DNA of 64,000 nt from Dolomitihabitans soli (GCF_022213955.1 NZ_JAKNTW010000005.1:517858-581857), one strand, 5' to 3'; counted from the first letter of the stretch, positions 1 through 10,071 are shown. Program-made: numbers and translations. Notes: generated by a model from the sequence alone, not told the origin.

Positions 1-69
1 GCTCTGGCTTCCCGCGCCAAGGCCTGACGTCGTTCAGTCCCATAGACAGCTTCAGCAAGGAGATGATTT

Positions 70-717
70 GTGATGCCCGTTCCCGCCGACCCGGCCGTGG
101 TGCATCCCATGCCCGAGCAGCCGCGTCTGGTGCTGCTGAAGCCGCTGGTCACCTCGCCGCTGATCGAGGTCGGGGAGTTCTCCTACTACGACGATCCGGA
201 TGATCCGACTGCCTTCGAGACCCGTAATGTGCTGTACCACTACGGGCCGGAGAAACTGGTCATCGGGAAGTTCTGCGCGTTGGGCGAAGGCGTACGGTTC
301 ATCATGAACGGCGCCAACCACCGCATGGACGGTGCCTCGACGTTCCCTTTCCCGATCATGGGCGGTTCCTGGGCCGAGCACTTCGACCTCATCACCGGCC
401 TGCCCGGACGGGGTGACACCGTGGTGGGCAACGACGTCTGGACCGGTTACCAGGCCATGGTGATGCCCGGTGTCCGCATCGGCCACGGGGCGATCATCGC
501 CGCCGGCTCCGTCGTCGTCGACGACGTGCCCGACTACGGCATCGTCGGCGGCAACCCGGCCAGGCTCATCCGCCGCCGCCACAGCGAGGCCGACATCGAC
601 CGCCTCCTGGCCTTGGCCTGGTGGGACTGGCCGCTACAGCTCATCACCGAGCACGTCCGCACGATCATGTCCGGCAGCATCGACGACCTGGAGAAAGCGG
701 CCCCCGCGCAGGTGTAG
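70..717 (+). CDS. Vat/CatB-family acetyltransferase
   Basis: Left-handed beta-helix (hexapeptide) acyltransferase of the xenobiotic acetyltransferase family, which moves acetyl from acetyl-CoA to a drug hydroxyl, as in streptogramin A or chloramphenicol. About 215 residues, the usual size. The segment IGKFCALGEGVRFIMNGANH followed by RMDG is typical of the family and carries the probable catalytic His84. Hexapeptide turns follow (VVGNDVWTGYQAMVMPGV, IGHGAIIAAGSVV) and the family signature IVGGNPARLIRRR. GTG at 70 and ATG at 73 are adjacent start codons; AAGGAG at 57-62 is well placed for either. The next gene is an erythromycin-esterase homologue, so the pair may give resistance to macrolide/streptogramin drugs. 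The substrate cannot be read from sequence. Confidence 0.88.
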   Translation: MMPVPADPAVVHPMPEQPRLVLLKPLVTSPLIEVGEFSYYDDPDDPTAFETRNVLYHYGPEKLVIGKFCALGEGVRFIMNGANHRMDGASTFPFPIMGGSWAEHFDLITGLPGRGDTVVGNDVWTGYQAMVMPGVRIGHGAIIAAGSVVVDDVPDYGIVGGNPARLIRRRHSEADIDRLLALAWWDWPLQLITEHVRTIMSGSIDDLEKAAPAQV

Positions 718-912
718 GGGGTACGTCAGGCCCGCCGCCAAGCGGGGTGAGGACCGCTCGACAGTCCTGGCACAGGACAACCGGCAGCCGGGTGCGGCCC
801 GGCGACTTCACCGCTATGCCGCCGAGCTCCCGTGGCGCCCCGCGTGCGGTGACCCGCACTCCCACCCCGCGTCATTTGATTCACCTTCCAACGCCAGAAT
901 CGAGCTGTCAGC

Positions 913-2184
913 ATGCCTGCTCCGTCCCACCCCACCTCATTCGCCGGCTGGCTTGGAGCCCATGCCGTCCCGCTCACCCACCTCGACCCTGAGGCGCCGC
1001 TCGATGACCTGGAGCCGCTGCGCGAGCTCATCGGCAACGCGCGCGTCGTCGCGATCGGTGAGAATTCCCACTTCATCACCGAGTTCTCGCTCATGCGCCG
1101 GCGCATCCTGCGGTTCCTGGTCGAACGCTGCGGCTTCACCGTCCTGGCCTTCGAGTACGGCTTCAGCGAAGGCTTCCCTCTGGACGCCTGGGCCCAGGGG
1201 GAGGGCCCGGACGATGATCTGTCGGCCCATCTCGCCGCGGCGATCCCGGTGGGGATCGATGAGCCACTGCGCTGGATGCGCCGGCACAACGCCACAGCCG
1301 CGGCGCCGGTCCGTTTCGCCGGGATCGACATCCCGGCGGCCGGTGGGTCCTTGCTTCCCGCCCTGGCCCCGGTCGCCGACTACCTGCGCCAGGTCGACCC
1401 CGAGGTCCTCCCGGCGATCCAGCAGGCGATGCGGATCGCCGAATCGTTCGCCAGCGCCTCCGCGGCCTCGGCCGCACCGGCCTGGACTCGCCTGGCCGCC
1501 GCCGAGCAGGACGCCCTCAGCGCGACCCTGATGCGCCTGCTCATCCGGTTCCGCGCCGTCGCACCGCTGTATGTCTCCCGTGGTGACCAGCACAGTTATG
1601 ACGTCGCCCTGCGTCGCCTCGAGGCCGCCTGCCACGCCGACTACGGCTTTCGCGCCATGGCCGGCCTGTACGCCGGCAACGGGCTGACCGCCGACACCTC
1701 GGCCCGGGACGTCTACATGGCCGGGTCGATCCTGTGGCACCTGGAGCGCCTCCACCCCGGGACCCGCATCGTGCTGGCGGCCCACAACGCTCACATCCAG
1801 AAGACACCGGTCTCCTTCGACGGCCACCTCACCGGGCTCCCCATGGGACAGCACCTGCACAACTCCCTGGGCGATGACTACGTCGCCCTCGCGCTGACCA
1901 GCATCACCGGACACACCGCCGACATGCGCCCCGACGAGAACGCCCGCTTCGGTTTCGCCATCGACGACACCACGCTGCAGCCGCCCGAGCCGGGCAGCAT
2001 CGAAGCCGCCTTCGCCGACGCCGACCTGGGGCTCAGCATCGCCGATCTCCGCCAGGCGGATCACGAGATCCCCGGCCCCGACCGCATCCGGATCCAGAGC
2101 GCCTACCTGCATACCCCCGTCCTCGACGCGTTCGACGGCATCCTCAGCGCCCCGACCTCCACCGTGGCCGACATCGCGGGCTGA
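913..2184 (+). CDS. Erythromycin esterase family hydrolase
   Basis: Member of the erythromycin esterase family (Ere; PF05139), which opens the macrolactone ring in characterised members. 423 residues. The N-terminal active-site motif is present as IGENSHFITEF (Glu50, His53), followed by AFEYGF (Glu81), with a second conserved block AAHNAHIQKT around His291 and His294. The upstream gap of about 195 bp shows no strong Shine-Dalgarno before ATG 913, so the start is only moderately certain. Many actinobacterial homologues have unknown substrates, but placement next to a Vat-type acetyltransferase supports a role in antibiotic inactivation. No transposase lies beside it, so the pair may be chromosomal. 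Confidence 0.88.
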   Translation: MPAPSHPTSFAGWLGAHAVPLTHLDPEAPLDDLEPLRELIGNARVVAIGENSHFITEFSLMRRRILRFLVERCGFTVLAFEYGFSEGFPLDAWAQGEGPDDDLSAHLAAAIPVGIDEPLRWMRRHNATAAAPVRFAGIDIPAAGGSLLPALAPVADYLRQVDPEVLPAIQQAMRIAESFASASAASAAPAWTRLAAAEQDALSATLMRLLIRFRAVAPLYVSRGDQHSYDVALRRLEAACHADYGFRAMAGLYAGNGLTADTSARDVYMAGSILWHLERLHPGTRIVLAAHNAHIQKTPVSFDGHLTGLPMGQHLHNSLGDDYVALALTSITGHTADMRPDENARFGFAIDDTTLQPPEPGSIEAAFADADLGLSIADLRQADHEIPGPDRIRIQSAYLHTPVLDAFDGILSAPTSTVADIAG

Positions 2185-2303
2185 GGGACCTCGACATGAG
2201 GCATCACGATCGCCGCGCTGACCGCATGGCCTGGCTCACGATCATTTCGACCTGGGTGACATACCACGAATAATTAAAACTCACCCCATTGTTTTGCTGA
2301 AGG

Positions 2304-2357
2304 CGGAATGTGCCCACAGTGAAAAGCTGTGAGCGAAATGTGCGGTCAGCGAAAACG
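2304..2357 (+). promoter_or_regulatory. Two-copy direct repeat upstream of clpP
   Basis: Inside an unusually AT-rich 240-bp gap, two similar blocks lie 30 bp apart (about three helical turns): CGGAATGTGCCCACAGTG from 2304 and CGAAATGTGCGGTCAGCG from 2334, each followed by AAAA. The shared core is AATGTGC then CAG(T/C)GAAAA. They end about 70 bp before the first clpP start, a reasonable place for an activator or repressor. The regulator is not identified. No classical ClgR palindrome was recognised. Confidence 0.4.
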
Positions 2358-2427
2358 CGTGTGCCCGGATCGATGTTCTGGCTAATGTCCAAAACAACGA
2401 AGAACGCGATAGAGGACGGGTGATGGA

Positions 2428-3102
2428 GTGAGCATGTCGAATCCATGGCAGCCGGCGGCGGCGCGCGACCTCGGAGGGCTCGGAGACGCGGGGCGGATCA
2501 GGGCGCGCACCGTCGAGACGCCGCGGCCCTCTCCTTTCGTCGAGCAGGTCAGCCAGCGGCTGCTCCAGCAGCGCATCATCTTTCTCGGCCAGGAGGTCGA
2601 CGACGAGATCGCCAACCGGCTCTGCGCCGAATTGCTGCTGCTGAGCGCGGAAGACTCAGAGCGTGACATTTTTCTCTACATCAACTCCCCCGGCGGCTCG
2701 GTGTCGGCGGGAATGGCGATCTACGACATGATGGAATTCGTGCCCAACGACGTGAGCACGGTCGCGATCGGGCTGGCCGCCTCGATGGGTCAGGTGCTGC
2801 TGACGGCCGGAGCGCCCGGCAAGCGCTTCGCCCTGCCGTACACCCGGGTGATGATGCACCAGCCCTCCGGCGGCATCGGCGGCACGGCGTCCGACATCGC
2901 GATCCAGGCCGAGCAGATGATGTTCATCAAGAAGGTCCTGGCCGAGCGGATCGCGGCGCACAGCGGACAGACCGCCGAGCAGGTCCGGGCCGACTGGGAC
3001 CGTGACCGGTGGTTCACGGCGGAGGAGGCCAAGACCTATGGCCTCGTCGACGAAGTGATCCGCAACGCCACCCACCTGTCCACCGAAGGAGCGTCATCAT
3101 GA
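2428..3102 (+). CDS. clpP: ATP-dependent Clp protease proteolytic subunit (first of pair)
   Basis: Peptidase S14 subunit of the Clp protease, which degrades proteins unfolded by ClpX/ClpC. 224 residues. Catalytic triad is complete: Ser119 in LAASMGQ, His144 in VMMHQPSGG, Asp193 in DRDRWF, with spacing matching E. coli ClpP. Start may be GTG 2428 (GAGGACGGG just upstream) or ATG 2434 (TGGAG upstream). Its stop overlaps the next clpP start in an ATGA, so the two are translationally coupled, as in actinobacterial clpP1P2 and clpP3P4 operons. No clpX or clpC is adjacent. With an AT-rich, repeat-bearing leader, this looks like a regulated accessory pair, but the paralogue number cannot be assigned from sequence alone. 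Confidence 0.93.
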   Translation: MSMSNPWQPAAARDLGGLGDAGRIRARTVETPRPSPFVEQVSQRLLQQRIIFLGQEVDDEIANRLCAELLLLSAEDSERDIFLYINSPGGSVSAGMAIYDMMEFVPNDVSTVAIGLAASMGQVLLTAGAPGKRFALPYTRVMMHQPSGGIGGTASDIAIQAEQMMFIKKVLAERIAAHSGQTAEQVRADWDRDRWFTAEEAKTYGLVDEVIRNATHLSTEGASS

Positions 3103-3740
3103 GCCGGTCGGAACCGCGGGCCGAGGGTCGTTACATCCTCCCCTCCTTCGTCGAGCGCACGACGTACGGCACGAAGGAGACCACCCCGTACAACAAGCTG
3201 TTCGAGGACCGGATCGTCTTCCTCGGGGTGCAGATCGACGACGTGTCGGCCAACGACGTGATGGCCCAGCTCCTCACCCTGGAGTCGATGGACCCCGACC
3301 GCGACATCCACCTCTACATCAACTCGCCCGGCGGATCCTTCACGGCGATGAACGCGATCTACGACACGATGCAGTTCATCCGGCCGGAGGTCCAGACGGT
3401 CTGCCTCGGGCAGGCGGCCTCGGGCGCGGCGGTGCTCCTCGCCGCCGGAGCTCCCGGCAAGCGGGCCGCGCTGCCCAACGCGCGGATCCTGATCCACCAG
3501 CCCTGGACCGAGGGCGGGCGGGGTTCGGCCAGCGACCTGGAGATCGAGGCCAGGGAGATCATCCGGATGCGCAATCTCCAGGACGAGCTGCTGGCCAGGC
3601 ACTCGGGGCAGCCGCTCAACAAGGTCAGCAAGGATCTCGAACGAGACAAGATCTTCACCGCGCTGGAGGCGAAGGAGTACGGCCTGATCGACGACGTCTA
3701 CACCGATCTGAAACGCAAGCCGCTGGCTGTGACACGCTGA
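3099..3740 (+). CDS. clpP: ATP-dependent Clp protease proteolytic subunit (second of pair)
   Basis: Second S14 subunit, 213 residues from ATG 3099, preceded by AAGGAG at 3086-3091. The ATG overlaps the TGA of the first clpP by ATGA. Triad: Ser108 in GQAASGAAV, His133 in LIHQPW, Asp183 in ERDKIF. The catalytic motif is SGA rather than SMG, a difference common in the second subunit of actinobacterial ClpP pairs. The N-terminus carries a Tyr-rich stretch (TTYGTKETTPYNKLFEDRI). It probably forms a hetero-tetradecamer with the upstream product; the partner ATPase is not encoded here. Confidence 0.92.
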   Translation: MSRSEPRAEGRYILPSFVERTTYGTKETTPYNKLFEDRIVFLGVQIDDVSANDVMAQLLTLESMDPDRDIHLYINSPGGSFTAMNAIYDTMQFIRPEVQTVCLGQAASGAAVLLAAGAPGKRAALPNARILIHQPWTEGGRGSASDLEIEAREIIRMRNLQDELLARHSGQPLNKVSKDLERDKIFTALEAKEYGLIDDVYTDLKRKPLAVTR

Positions 3741-3770
3741 GCCCGCGAGCCGCCGCGTGGCCCTGCGGGG

Positions 3771-4034
3771 TCACGCGGGAAGGGCGGCGAGGAGGTAGGC
3801 GAGGCGGGCGGCGGCGTCCTTGACGTTCCCCGAGTCGCCGAGGCGGTAGCCCCACGAGGTGATGAAATTCCCCTCGGGGCAGCAGGTCACCGTCTCGAAC
3901 AGGGTGGTGCTGAACCTGTTGCGCACGCTCACGTAGGCGGGGTCGCTGCTCAGCGCGACGTTCTGCACCGAAAGATCGGCGTGCAGGCGGGCCGCTCCGG
4001 CGAAGCGCTCCAGGCAGGACAGCGTGTCCAGCAT
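3771..4034 (-). CDS. Small hypothetical protein next to XRE regulator
   Basis: 87-residue protein read from ATG 4034, chosen because GGAGGTG lies just upstream on this strand; the longer frame reaching 4100 lacks such support. Contains VSVRNRFSTTLFETVTC and SWGYRLGDSG, with three cysteines and no signal peptide or membrane helix. No known domain recognised. It lies downstream of the XRE/DUF5753 regulator on the same strand, and a CAATTGCG half-site (4098-4105) lies 64 bp before its start. In actinomycetes such regulators often sit with small proteins of unknown function that they control; this gene may be one of those. Confidence 0.6.
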   Translation of the reverse strand: MLDTLSCLERFAGAARLHADLSVQNVALSSDPAYVSVRNRFSTTLFETVTCCPEGNFITSWGYRLGDSGNVKDAAARLAYLLAALPA

Positions 4035-4109
4035 CCCGTCACCTCCGCGACATGTTCCGTTGCGACAGGATTGCACGATCATCATGAACCCGGCAAGCAA
4101 TTGCGAGGG

Positions 4110-4970
4110 TCAATCCATCGATTGTTCCACCTGTCGTGAAAAATCATTCAAAACTCGGAAAATTACCCCGCGGGCGTCATCCTGAAAGCAGGCCACCTCG
4201 GCGAGTTCCTCGAACGTGCGCGCGTAGAAGGCGATGTCCTCGGGGTCGCGCAGGACGAGGTCCTTGGTCCTGGTCGGCACGCCCACCATCGCCTCGTTGT
4301 AGATGTAGAACCCGTTGACCAGAGCCGAGGGCAGCGGCGCCTCGAACGGGATCACCCCGAACTCGAGGTTGGGCAGCGTGCTCACCGCGAGCAGCCGGTC
4401 GAGCTGGCCGCGCATCACGTTCAGCGGGGCGAGCCGGTATCTCAGCACCGCCTCCGGCACCACGAACCTGAAGCGCCGGCTCTGGTCGTAGAGGATCTCC
4501 TGACGCTGCATCCGGACCCGGATCGCCGAGTCGATCTCCTCCGAGGCGCTGTACAGGCGCTTGACCTTGGTGAAGATGTGCCGGGCGTACTCCGCCGTCT
4601 GCAGCAGGCCGATGATCACACCGGGCTCGAACACCCGGAACCTCTTGGTGCGCGCCTCCAGGTCGCGGATGTCCTCCTGGAGGGCGGCGAGCCCGCCCCG
4701 GTGCCGCTGCCGCCAGGAGTCGTGGCGTTCGAGGAGCCGGATGGCCTGCGCGATCAGGCCGTCGACCACCCCCGGCGGCGCCTGTACGGCCTGCCCCCAG
4801 ACCACCACGTCGTCCTCTGACGCGGTCTGCCTGGCGTTCTCCAGCCGGGAGACCTTCGACGCCTGCCACCCGAGGCGCTCTGCGAGTTCCTTTCCCGACA
4901 GATGCGCGGTCTCCCGCAATTGCCGCAATTGACTGCCAAGGTCGATCCGGGCCTGCTGAAAGCCGCTCAC
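4110..4970 (-). CDS. XRE-family regulator with DUF5753 domain
   Basis: 286 residues. Residues about 10-65 form a helix-turn-helix of the Cro/C1 type (LGSQLRQLRETAHLSGKELA then ERLGWQASKVSRLENARQT). The rest is the DUF5753 sensor-like domain (FRVFEPGVIIGLLQTAEYAR, then PNLEFGVIPF). This is one of the largest regulator families of actinomycetes, usually encoded with small DUF397-type or similar partners, of which two candidates flank it. Start GTG 4970 is preceded by GGAGGAAGC. The odd palindrome CAATTGCCGCAATTG lies inside its first 20 codons, and similar elements precede both small neighbours, so autoregulation is plausible. Confidence 0.9.
   Translation of the reverse strand: MSGFQQARIDLGSQLRQLRETAHLSGKELAERLGWQASKVSRLENARQTASEDDVVVWGQAVQAPPGVVDGLIAQAIRLLERHDSWRQRHRGGLAALQEDIRDLEARTKRFRVFEPGVIIGLLQTAEYARHIFTKVKRLYSASEEIDSAIRVRMQRQEILYDQSRRFRFVVPEAVLRYRLAPLNVMRGQLDRLLAVSTLPNLEFGVIPFEAPLPSALVNGFYIYNEAMVGVPTRTKDLVLRDPEDIAFYARTFEELAEVACFQDDARGVIFRVLNDFSRQVEQSMD
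4917..4931. promoter_or_regulatory. CAATTGC palindrome inside the XRE gene 5' end
   Basis: Perfect 7+1+7 palindrome CAATTGCCGCAATTG, within the codons for QLRQL of the XRE regulator. It resembles the 16-bp palindrome at 5343-5358 and the half-site CAATTGCG at 4098-4105. Being coding sequence, it could be coincidental, but the same heptamer at the start of all three minus-strand genes of this small cluster suggests an operator family. Confidence 0.4.
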
Positions 4971-5102
4971 GCTTCCTCCGTGATGGGGGCGCCGAATGGC
5001 CGGCGACGCCCCGGGACCCCGCGACGATCCGCAGGGTCACGGGTGCGCACCGACAGTAGACCCAAGCCGCCGATCATGCCAGTGGGCGCGGCGGAATCGT
5101 GA

Positions 5103-5312
5103 TCAGCCGATGACCTGCCTGGCTATGTCGATGAGGAGTTCGCGAGGCACTTCGACCGCGCCCTCGCCGTCGAGGACGTGCCGCAGGTCGCGCAGCGCTT
5201 CGGCGTCGGTCACCTGGAGGCCCTGCACGACGATGGTGCCCCGGTCGGTCTCGTAGAGCGACGGGCAGGCGCCCGCCTCGGAGGTGGAGCCCAGAAACCG
5301 CAGCCGCATTGT
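5103..5312 (-). CDS. Small partner protein of XRE regulator (hypothetical)
   Basis: 69 residues from ATG 5312, preceded by GGGAAGGACG on this strand. Sequence features: MRLRFLGSTSEAGACPSLYE, then TDRGTIVVQGLQV, and an acidic C-terminal half ending VPRELLIDIARQVIG. It belongs to a type of short protein often seen beside XRE/DUF5753 regulators in actinomycetes. Function is unknown. A perfect 16-bp palindrome lies 31 bp upstream of the start, in the promoter region. Confidence 0.75.
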   Translation of the reverse strand, partial: TMRLRFLGSTSEAGACPSLYETDRGTIVVQGLQVTDAEALRDLRHVLDGEGAVEVPRELLIDIARQVIG

Positions 5313-5342
5313 TTCGTCCTTCCCGAGCGGTTCCCGCTGGTG

Positions 5343-5358
5343 CAATTGCGCGCAATTG
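5343..5358. promoter_or_regulatory. Perfect 16-bp palindrome, candidate XRE operator
   Basis: CAATTGCGCGCAATTG is a perfect palindrome 31-46 bp upstream of the small partner gene (start 5312, minus strand). XRE regulators usually bind such dyads, and the adjacent XRE gene is the natural candidate to bind it. The same heptamer appears at 4098 and 4917. Confidence 0.55.
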
Positions 5359-5411
5359 TACGCGAACAGAGGGGTACGAGAAGGGTTCAACTGCCCAATT
5401 CGGGCTTTCGA

Positions 5412-6446
5412 TCACATAAAGGTCTGAGCACGTTCGAACAGGGCGAGCGTGGTGGCGTGCAGCAGATCGCCGATGTCCTTCGGCGCCTTGCCGGCGCAGG
5501 CCCGCGCATGGGTGCCCTCCAGCACGATGCCGAGCTTGAAGCAGGCCAGCGCCGCGTACCAGTCGACGGCGGACACGTCGCGGTCCGACAGCGACGCGTA
5601 GCAGGCGACCAGCTCGGCCGCCGGCGGCAGCCCGTCCACGGCTCCGGGGAGCATCGCCCCCCCGTCGGCGGTCGGCCAGGTGGCCAGCAGCCAGCCGAGA
5701 TCCAGCAGCGGATCGCCGATCGTGCACATCTCCCAGTCGACGATCGCCGCCACCCGAGGTCCGTCGTAGGCGTACATCAGGTTGGCCAGGTGGTAGTCGC
5801 CGTGCATGACACCCGGAGTGAAACTCGCCGGCCGGTTGCCCTCCAGCCATCCGGCGGTCCGCTCCAGGCCGGGGATCCCCGGCCCCGGATAGCCCGGGAG
5901 CTCCGCGTAGGACTCCAGCTCGCCCATCCACCGGGGCACCTGGCGATCCAGGAATCCCTCCGGCCGCCCGAAGCCGCCGAGCCCCACCGCGACGTGATCG
6001 ACCCTGCCGAGCTCCGCCAGCGCCATGGCCGCCTCCAGGCCCATCCGGTGGCGGATCGCCGGGTCGCCCGCGTGCGGCTGGGGCAGCTCCGTCGTCGGGT
6101 TGAACCCGCTGACCGGTTCCATGAGGTAGAAGACCGCCCCGCCCATGACGTTCTCGTCGGTGCACGCCGCGATGAGCCGCGGCGCGGCGACGGGCGTGTC
6201 CCTGAGCGCCCCGAGCACCCGCGCCTCCCTGCGCAACACCTCGTTGCTCCTGGCCCGCAGATGTAACGGCGGCCTGCGCAGGATGTACGGCACGCCGCCG
6301 CGGGAAAAGCGGATCATGACGTTCTGGGTGCCGCCGAGCAGTGCCTCGGCCGCTCCGAACTCGCCGCCGGGGAGCCCCTGCTCGTCCATCCACGTGCCGA
6401 GCACGCCGAAGTCGATGGCGGTGACGTCGATGTGCGTGGCGCTCAT
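5412..6446 (-). CDS. Acyl-CoA-metabolism-linked phosphotransferase (APH/ACAD10-11 type)
   Basis: 344-residue protein kinase-like phosphotransferase related to the N-terminal domain of ACAD10/11 and mycobacterial FadE36. Key motifs: the Brenner motif MHGDYHLANLM with catalytic Asp217, and the metal-binding VDWEMCTIGDPLLDLGWLLA. The family phosphorylates small molecules or hydroxyacyl-CoAs; ACAD10/11 kinases act on 4-hydroxyacyl-CoA. The crotonase gene lies 45 bp upstream on the same strand, so the two probably form a small acyl-CoA operon. The exact substrate is unknown. Confidence 0.85.
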   Translation of the reverse strand: MSATHIDVTAIDFGVLGTWMDEQGLPGGEFGAAEALLGGTQNVMIRFSRGGVPYILRRPPLHLRARSNEVLRREARVLGALRDTPVAAPRLIAACTDENVMGGAVFYLMEPVSGFNPTTELPQPHAGDPAIRHRMGLEAAMALAELGRVDHVAVGLGGFGRPEGFLDRQVPRWMGELESYAELPGYPGPGIPGLERTAGWLEGNRPASFTPGVMHGDYHLANLMYAYDGPRVAAIVDWEMCTIGDPLLDLGWLLATWPTADGGAMLPGAVDGLPPAAELVACYASLSDRDVSAVDWYAALACFKLGIVLEGTHARACAGKAPKDIGDLLHATTLALFERAQTFM

Positions 6447-6491
6447 GTGACCCCTGCCGAATCTTATTCTAATATGTCCCCGAACAGGACC

Positions 6492-7313
6492 CTACGAGCC
6501 CGCGTCGCCCGGGTCAACGACCCAGGACGCCGGGCGTTTGTCCATGAACGCCCGGATGCCTTCCTGCCCCTCCGCGGAGGTGAACCGCTCGGCCGAGAGG
6601 GCGGCCATCCGCCGCATGCCCTCCTCGACCGGCATCGCGGGCACGCTCCGCACGAGCTGCTTGGTGATCGCCAGCGCCTCGGGGCCGCCCCTGAGCAGCA
6701 TGCCCGCGTAGTGCGCGACGATGGCGTCCAGCTCCTCCTCGGGTACGGCCCGCGTCAGCAGCCCGATCTCGGCCGCACGCGCGGCGTCGAAGACCTCGCC
6801 GGTGAGGAAGTACTCCGCCGCGGCGCCCGGCCGCAGCCGCCGCAGGCAGGTGACCGAGATCATCGCGGGCGCCACGCCCAGCCGTACCTCGGTGAAGGCG
6901 AACGAGGCGGACAGCGGCGCGAACGCGAAGTCGCAGGCCGCCACCAGGCCGAGACCGCCGGCCCGCGCGGTGCCGTTGAGCCGGCAGATCACCGGTTTGG
7001 GGCTCTCCCAGATCAGATTCATGATCTCCGGGAACGAGGCCGTCACCGGGGCCTCGTGCGGATCGCTCCGCTCGATGCGCTGTTCCTTCAGGTCGGCGCC
7101 CGAGCAGAACACCGGGCCGGTGCCCGTCAGCACGATCACCCGTACGTCGTCGTCGGCGATCGCCCAGTTGAGCCTGTCCTCCAGGTCGCCCAGCAGCCGC
7201 ACGGAGAGCGCGTTGCGGTTACGCGGCGAGTCGAGGGTGATCGTGGCCACCCCGCCCTTCGTCTCCCTGTGCACCAGGCGCTCCACCGGCCATCCTGCTT
7301 CTGTGCTCGTCAC
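6492..7313 (-). CDS. Enoyl-CoA hydratase/isomerase (crotonase) family protein
   Basis: Crotonase fold, about 273 residues. Start GTG 7313 is preferred over GTG 7319 because GAGGAG ends 7 nt before it. Oxyanion-hole segments are visible (FCSGADLKE; GTARAGGLGLVAACDFAFA), as is FTEVRLGVAPAMISV. The position normally holding the first catalytic Glu of enoyl-CoA hydratase (GGxE) reads GGLG, whereas the second Glu (FTEVRLG) is kept. The enzyme may therefore be an isomerase, hydrolase or other crotonase rather than a simple hydratase. The gene stands first in a pair with the acyl-CoA-linked phosphotransferase. Confidence 0.87.
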   Translation of the reverse strand: MTSTEAGWPVERLVHRETKGGVATITLDSPRNRNALSVRLLGDLEDRLNWAIADDDVRVIVLTGTGPVFCSGADLKEQRIERSDPHEAPVTASFPEIMNLIWESPKPVICRLNGTARAGGLGLVAACDFAFAPLSASFAFTEVRLGVAPAMISVTCLRRLRPGAAAEYFLTGEVFDAARAAEIGLLTRAVPEEELDAIVAHYAGMLLRGGPEALAITKQLVRSVPAMPVEEGMRRMAALSAERFTSAEGQEGIRAFMDKRPASWVVDPGDAGS

Positions 7314-7493
7314 CCGCACGCTCCTCGTCCACGGTCGCTACGCCGATTCGACGTATATCGCACCACCCTGCCACGCGACCCCGGAACCTGAGGAGGAGGT
7401 ACGGCGGGCGTTCGCGGGCGTTCGCGGGGACAAGCCGACGCGGAGAGGTGATCCCCTTTGGCCGGGGATCACCTCGTCACGCGAGCCGGAGGC

Positions 7494-7888
7494 TCAGCAG
7501 TTCGGCGCTATGGCGTCGATCCTGCGGCCGAAGTTGGTGTCGTACGCCTGCGCGTAGTCGCCGCTGTTGACGGTGCGCTTCTCCTGGGGGTTCCAGTCGA
7601 TGAAGCAGCCGTTGGTGTTGGCGTAGAAGGAGTAGACGTGGTCGTGCAGATTGCTGGGCATATCGCGATAGCCGCTCGCGCGGGTCCATCGCCACGGGGT
7701 GCCGCTGTAGTTTCGGTCGCCCACAGGCAGATCTCACCGGCTCCGCACTGGTCGGCCGCGCGCTGCAGCGCGGCGGCCGGCGTCTCGGAGGGGCTCGACG
7801 CCGCGTGCGCCGGTGCCGCCACCGCGCCGGCGAGCGCGACGGCGAGCACCGAGGTGGCGATGCGCCCGAGATGAGTGACTGGTCTCAC
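7494..7888 (-). pseudogene. Frameshifted secreted inhibitor I36-like protein
   Basis: A signal peptide from GTG 7888 (GAGAGGA upstream) reads RIATSVLAVALAGAVAAPAHA, then AASSPSETP and DQCGAGEICLW. The expected continuation GDRNYSGTPW is found in the next frame, ending SFYANTNGCFIDWNP ... RRIDAIAPNC at 7494. The break falls in a GGG run near 7720: one extra G (TGGG to TGGGG) would restore a single protein of about 130 residues resembling peptidase inhibitor family I36 (CLW..xNYSG motif, paired cysteines). Either a true frameshift or a base-calling error. Both halves keep codon bias, so loss would be recent. Confidence 0.7.
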
Positions 7889-7999
7889 TGTTGGTCCTCT
7901 CGGATTGCTCAAGGAAGAGCTGGACCCAGTGATTGTTGCCATAACTCTGCGTAGTCACACCATCACGCAGAGAATTTCTTGGGTGACGCTTGGGGGCGG

Positions 8000-9979
<1,980 letters not shown>

Positions 9980-10071
9980 GATTCCCCCCCCGACAAACTA
10001 CGCAAACGGATTAACTCCCACAGAACGCTACCAGTGTGGAGCAAGAGGCGCTTGGGTTCTCTTGGGGTGAT

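Noticed and set aside
937..2112. 391-codon minus-strand frame opposite the esterase gene
   Set aside because: Low-complexity Gly/Val/Asp composition; a GC-bias shadow of the Ere homologue.
2204..2446. 80-codon minus-strand frame before clpP
   Set aside because: Lies in AT-rich promoter DNA, no RBS, no similarity; it would overlap the clpP start.
4136..4318. Short plus-strand Arg-rich frames inside the XRE gene
   Set aside because: Arg/Pro-rich composition typical of wrong-frame reading in high-GC DNA.
7458..7874. 138-codon plus-strand frame opposite the I36-like gene
   Set aside because: Shadow of the broken secreted gene; no RBS or domain.
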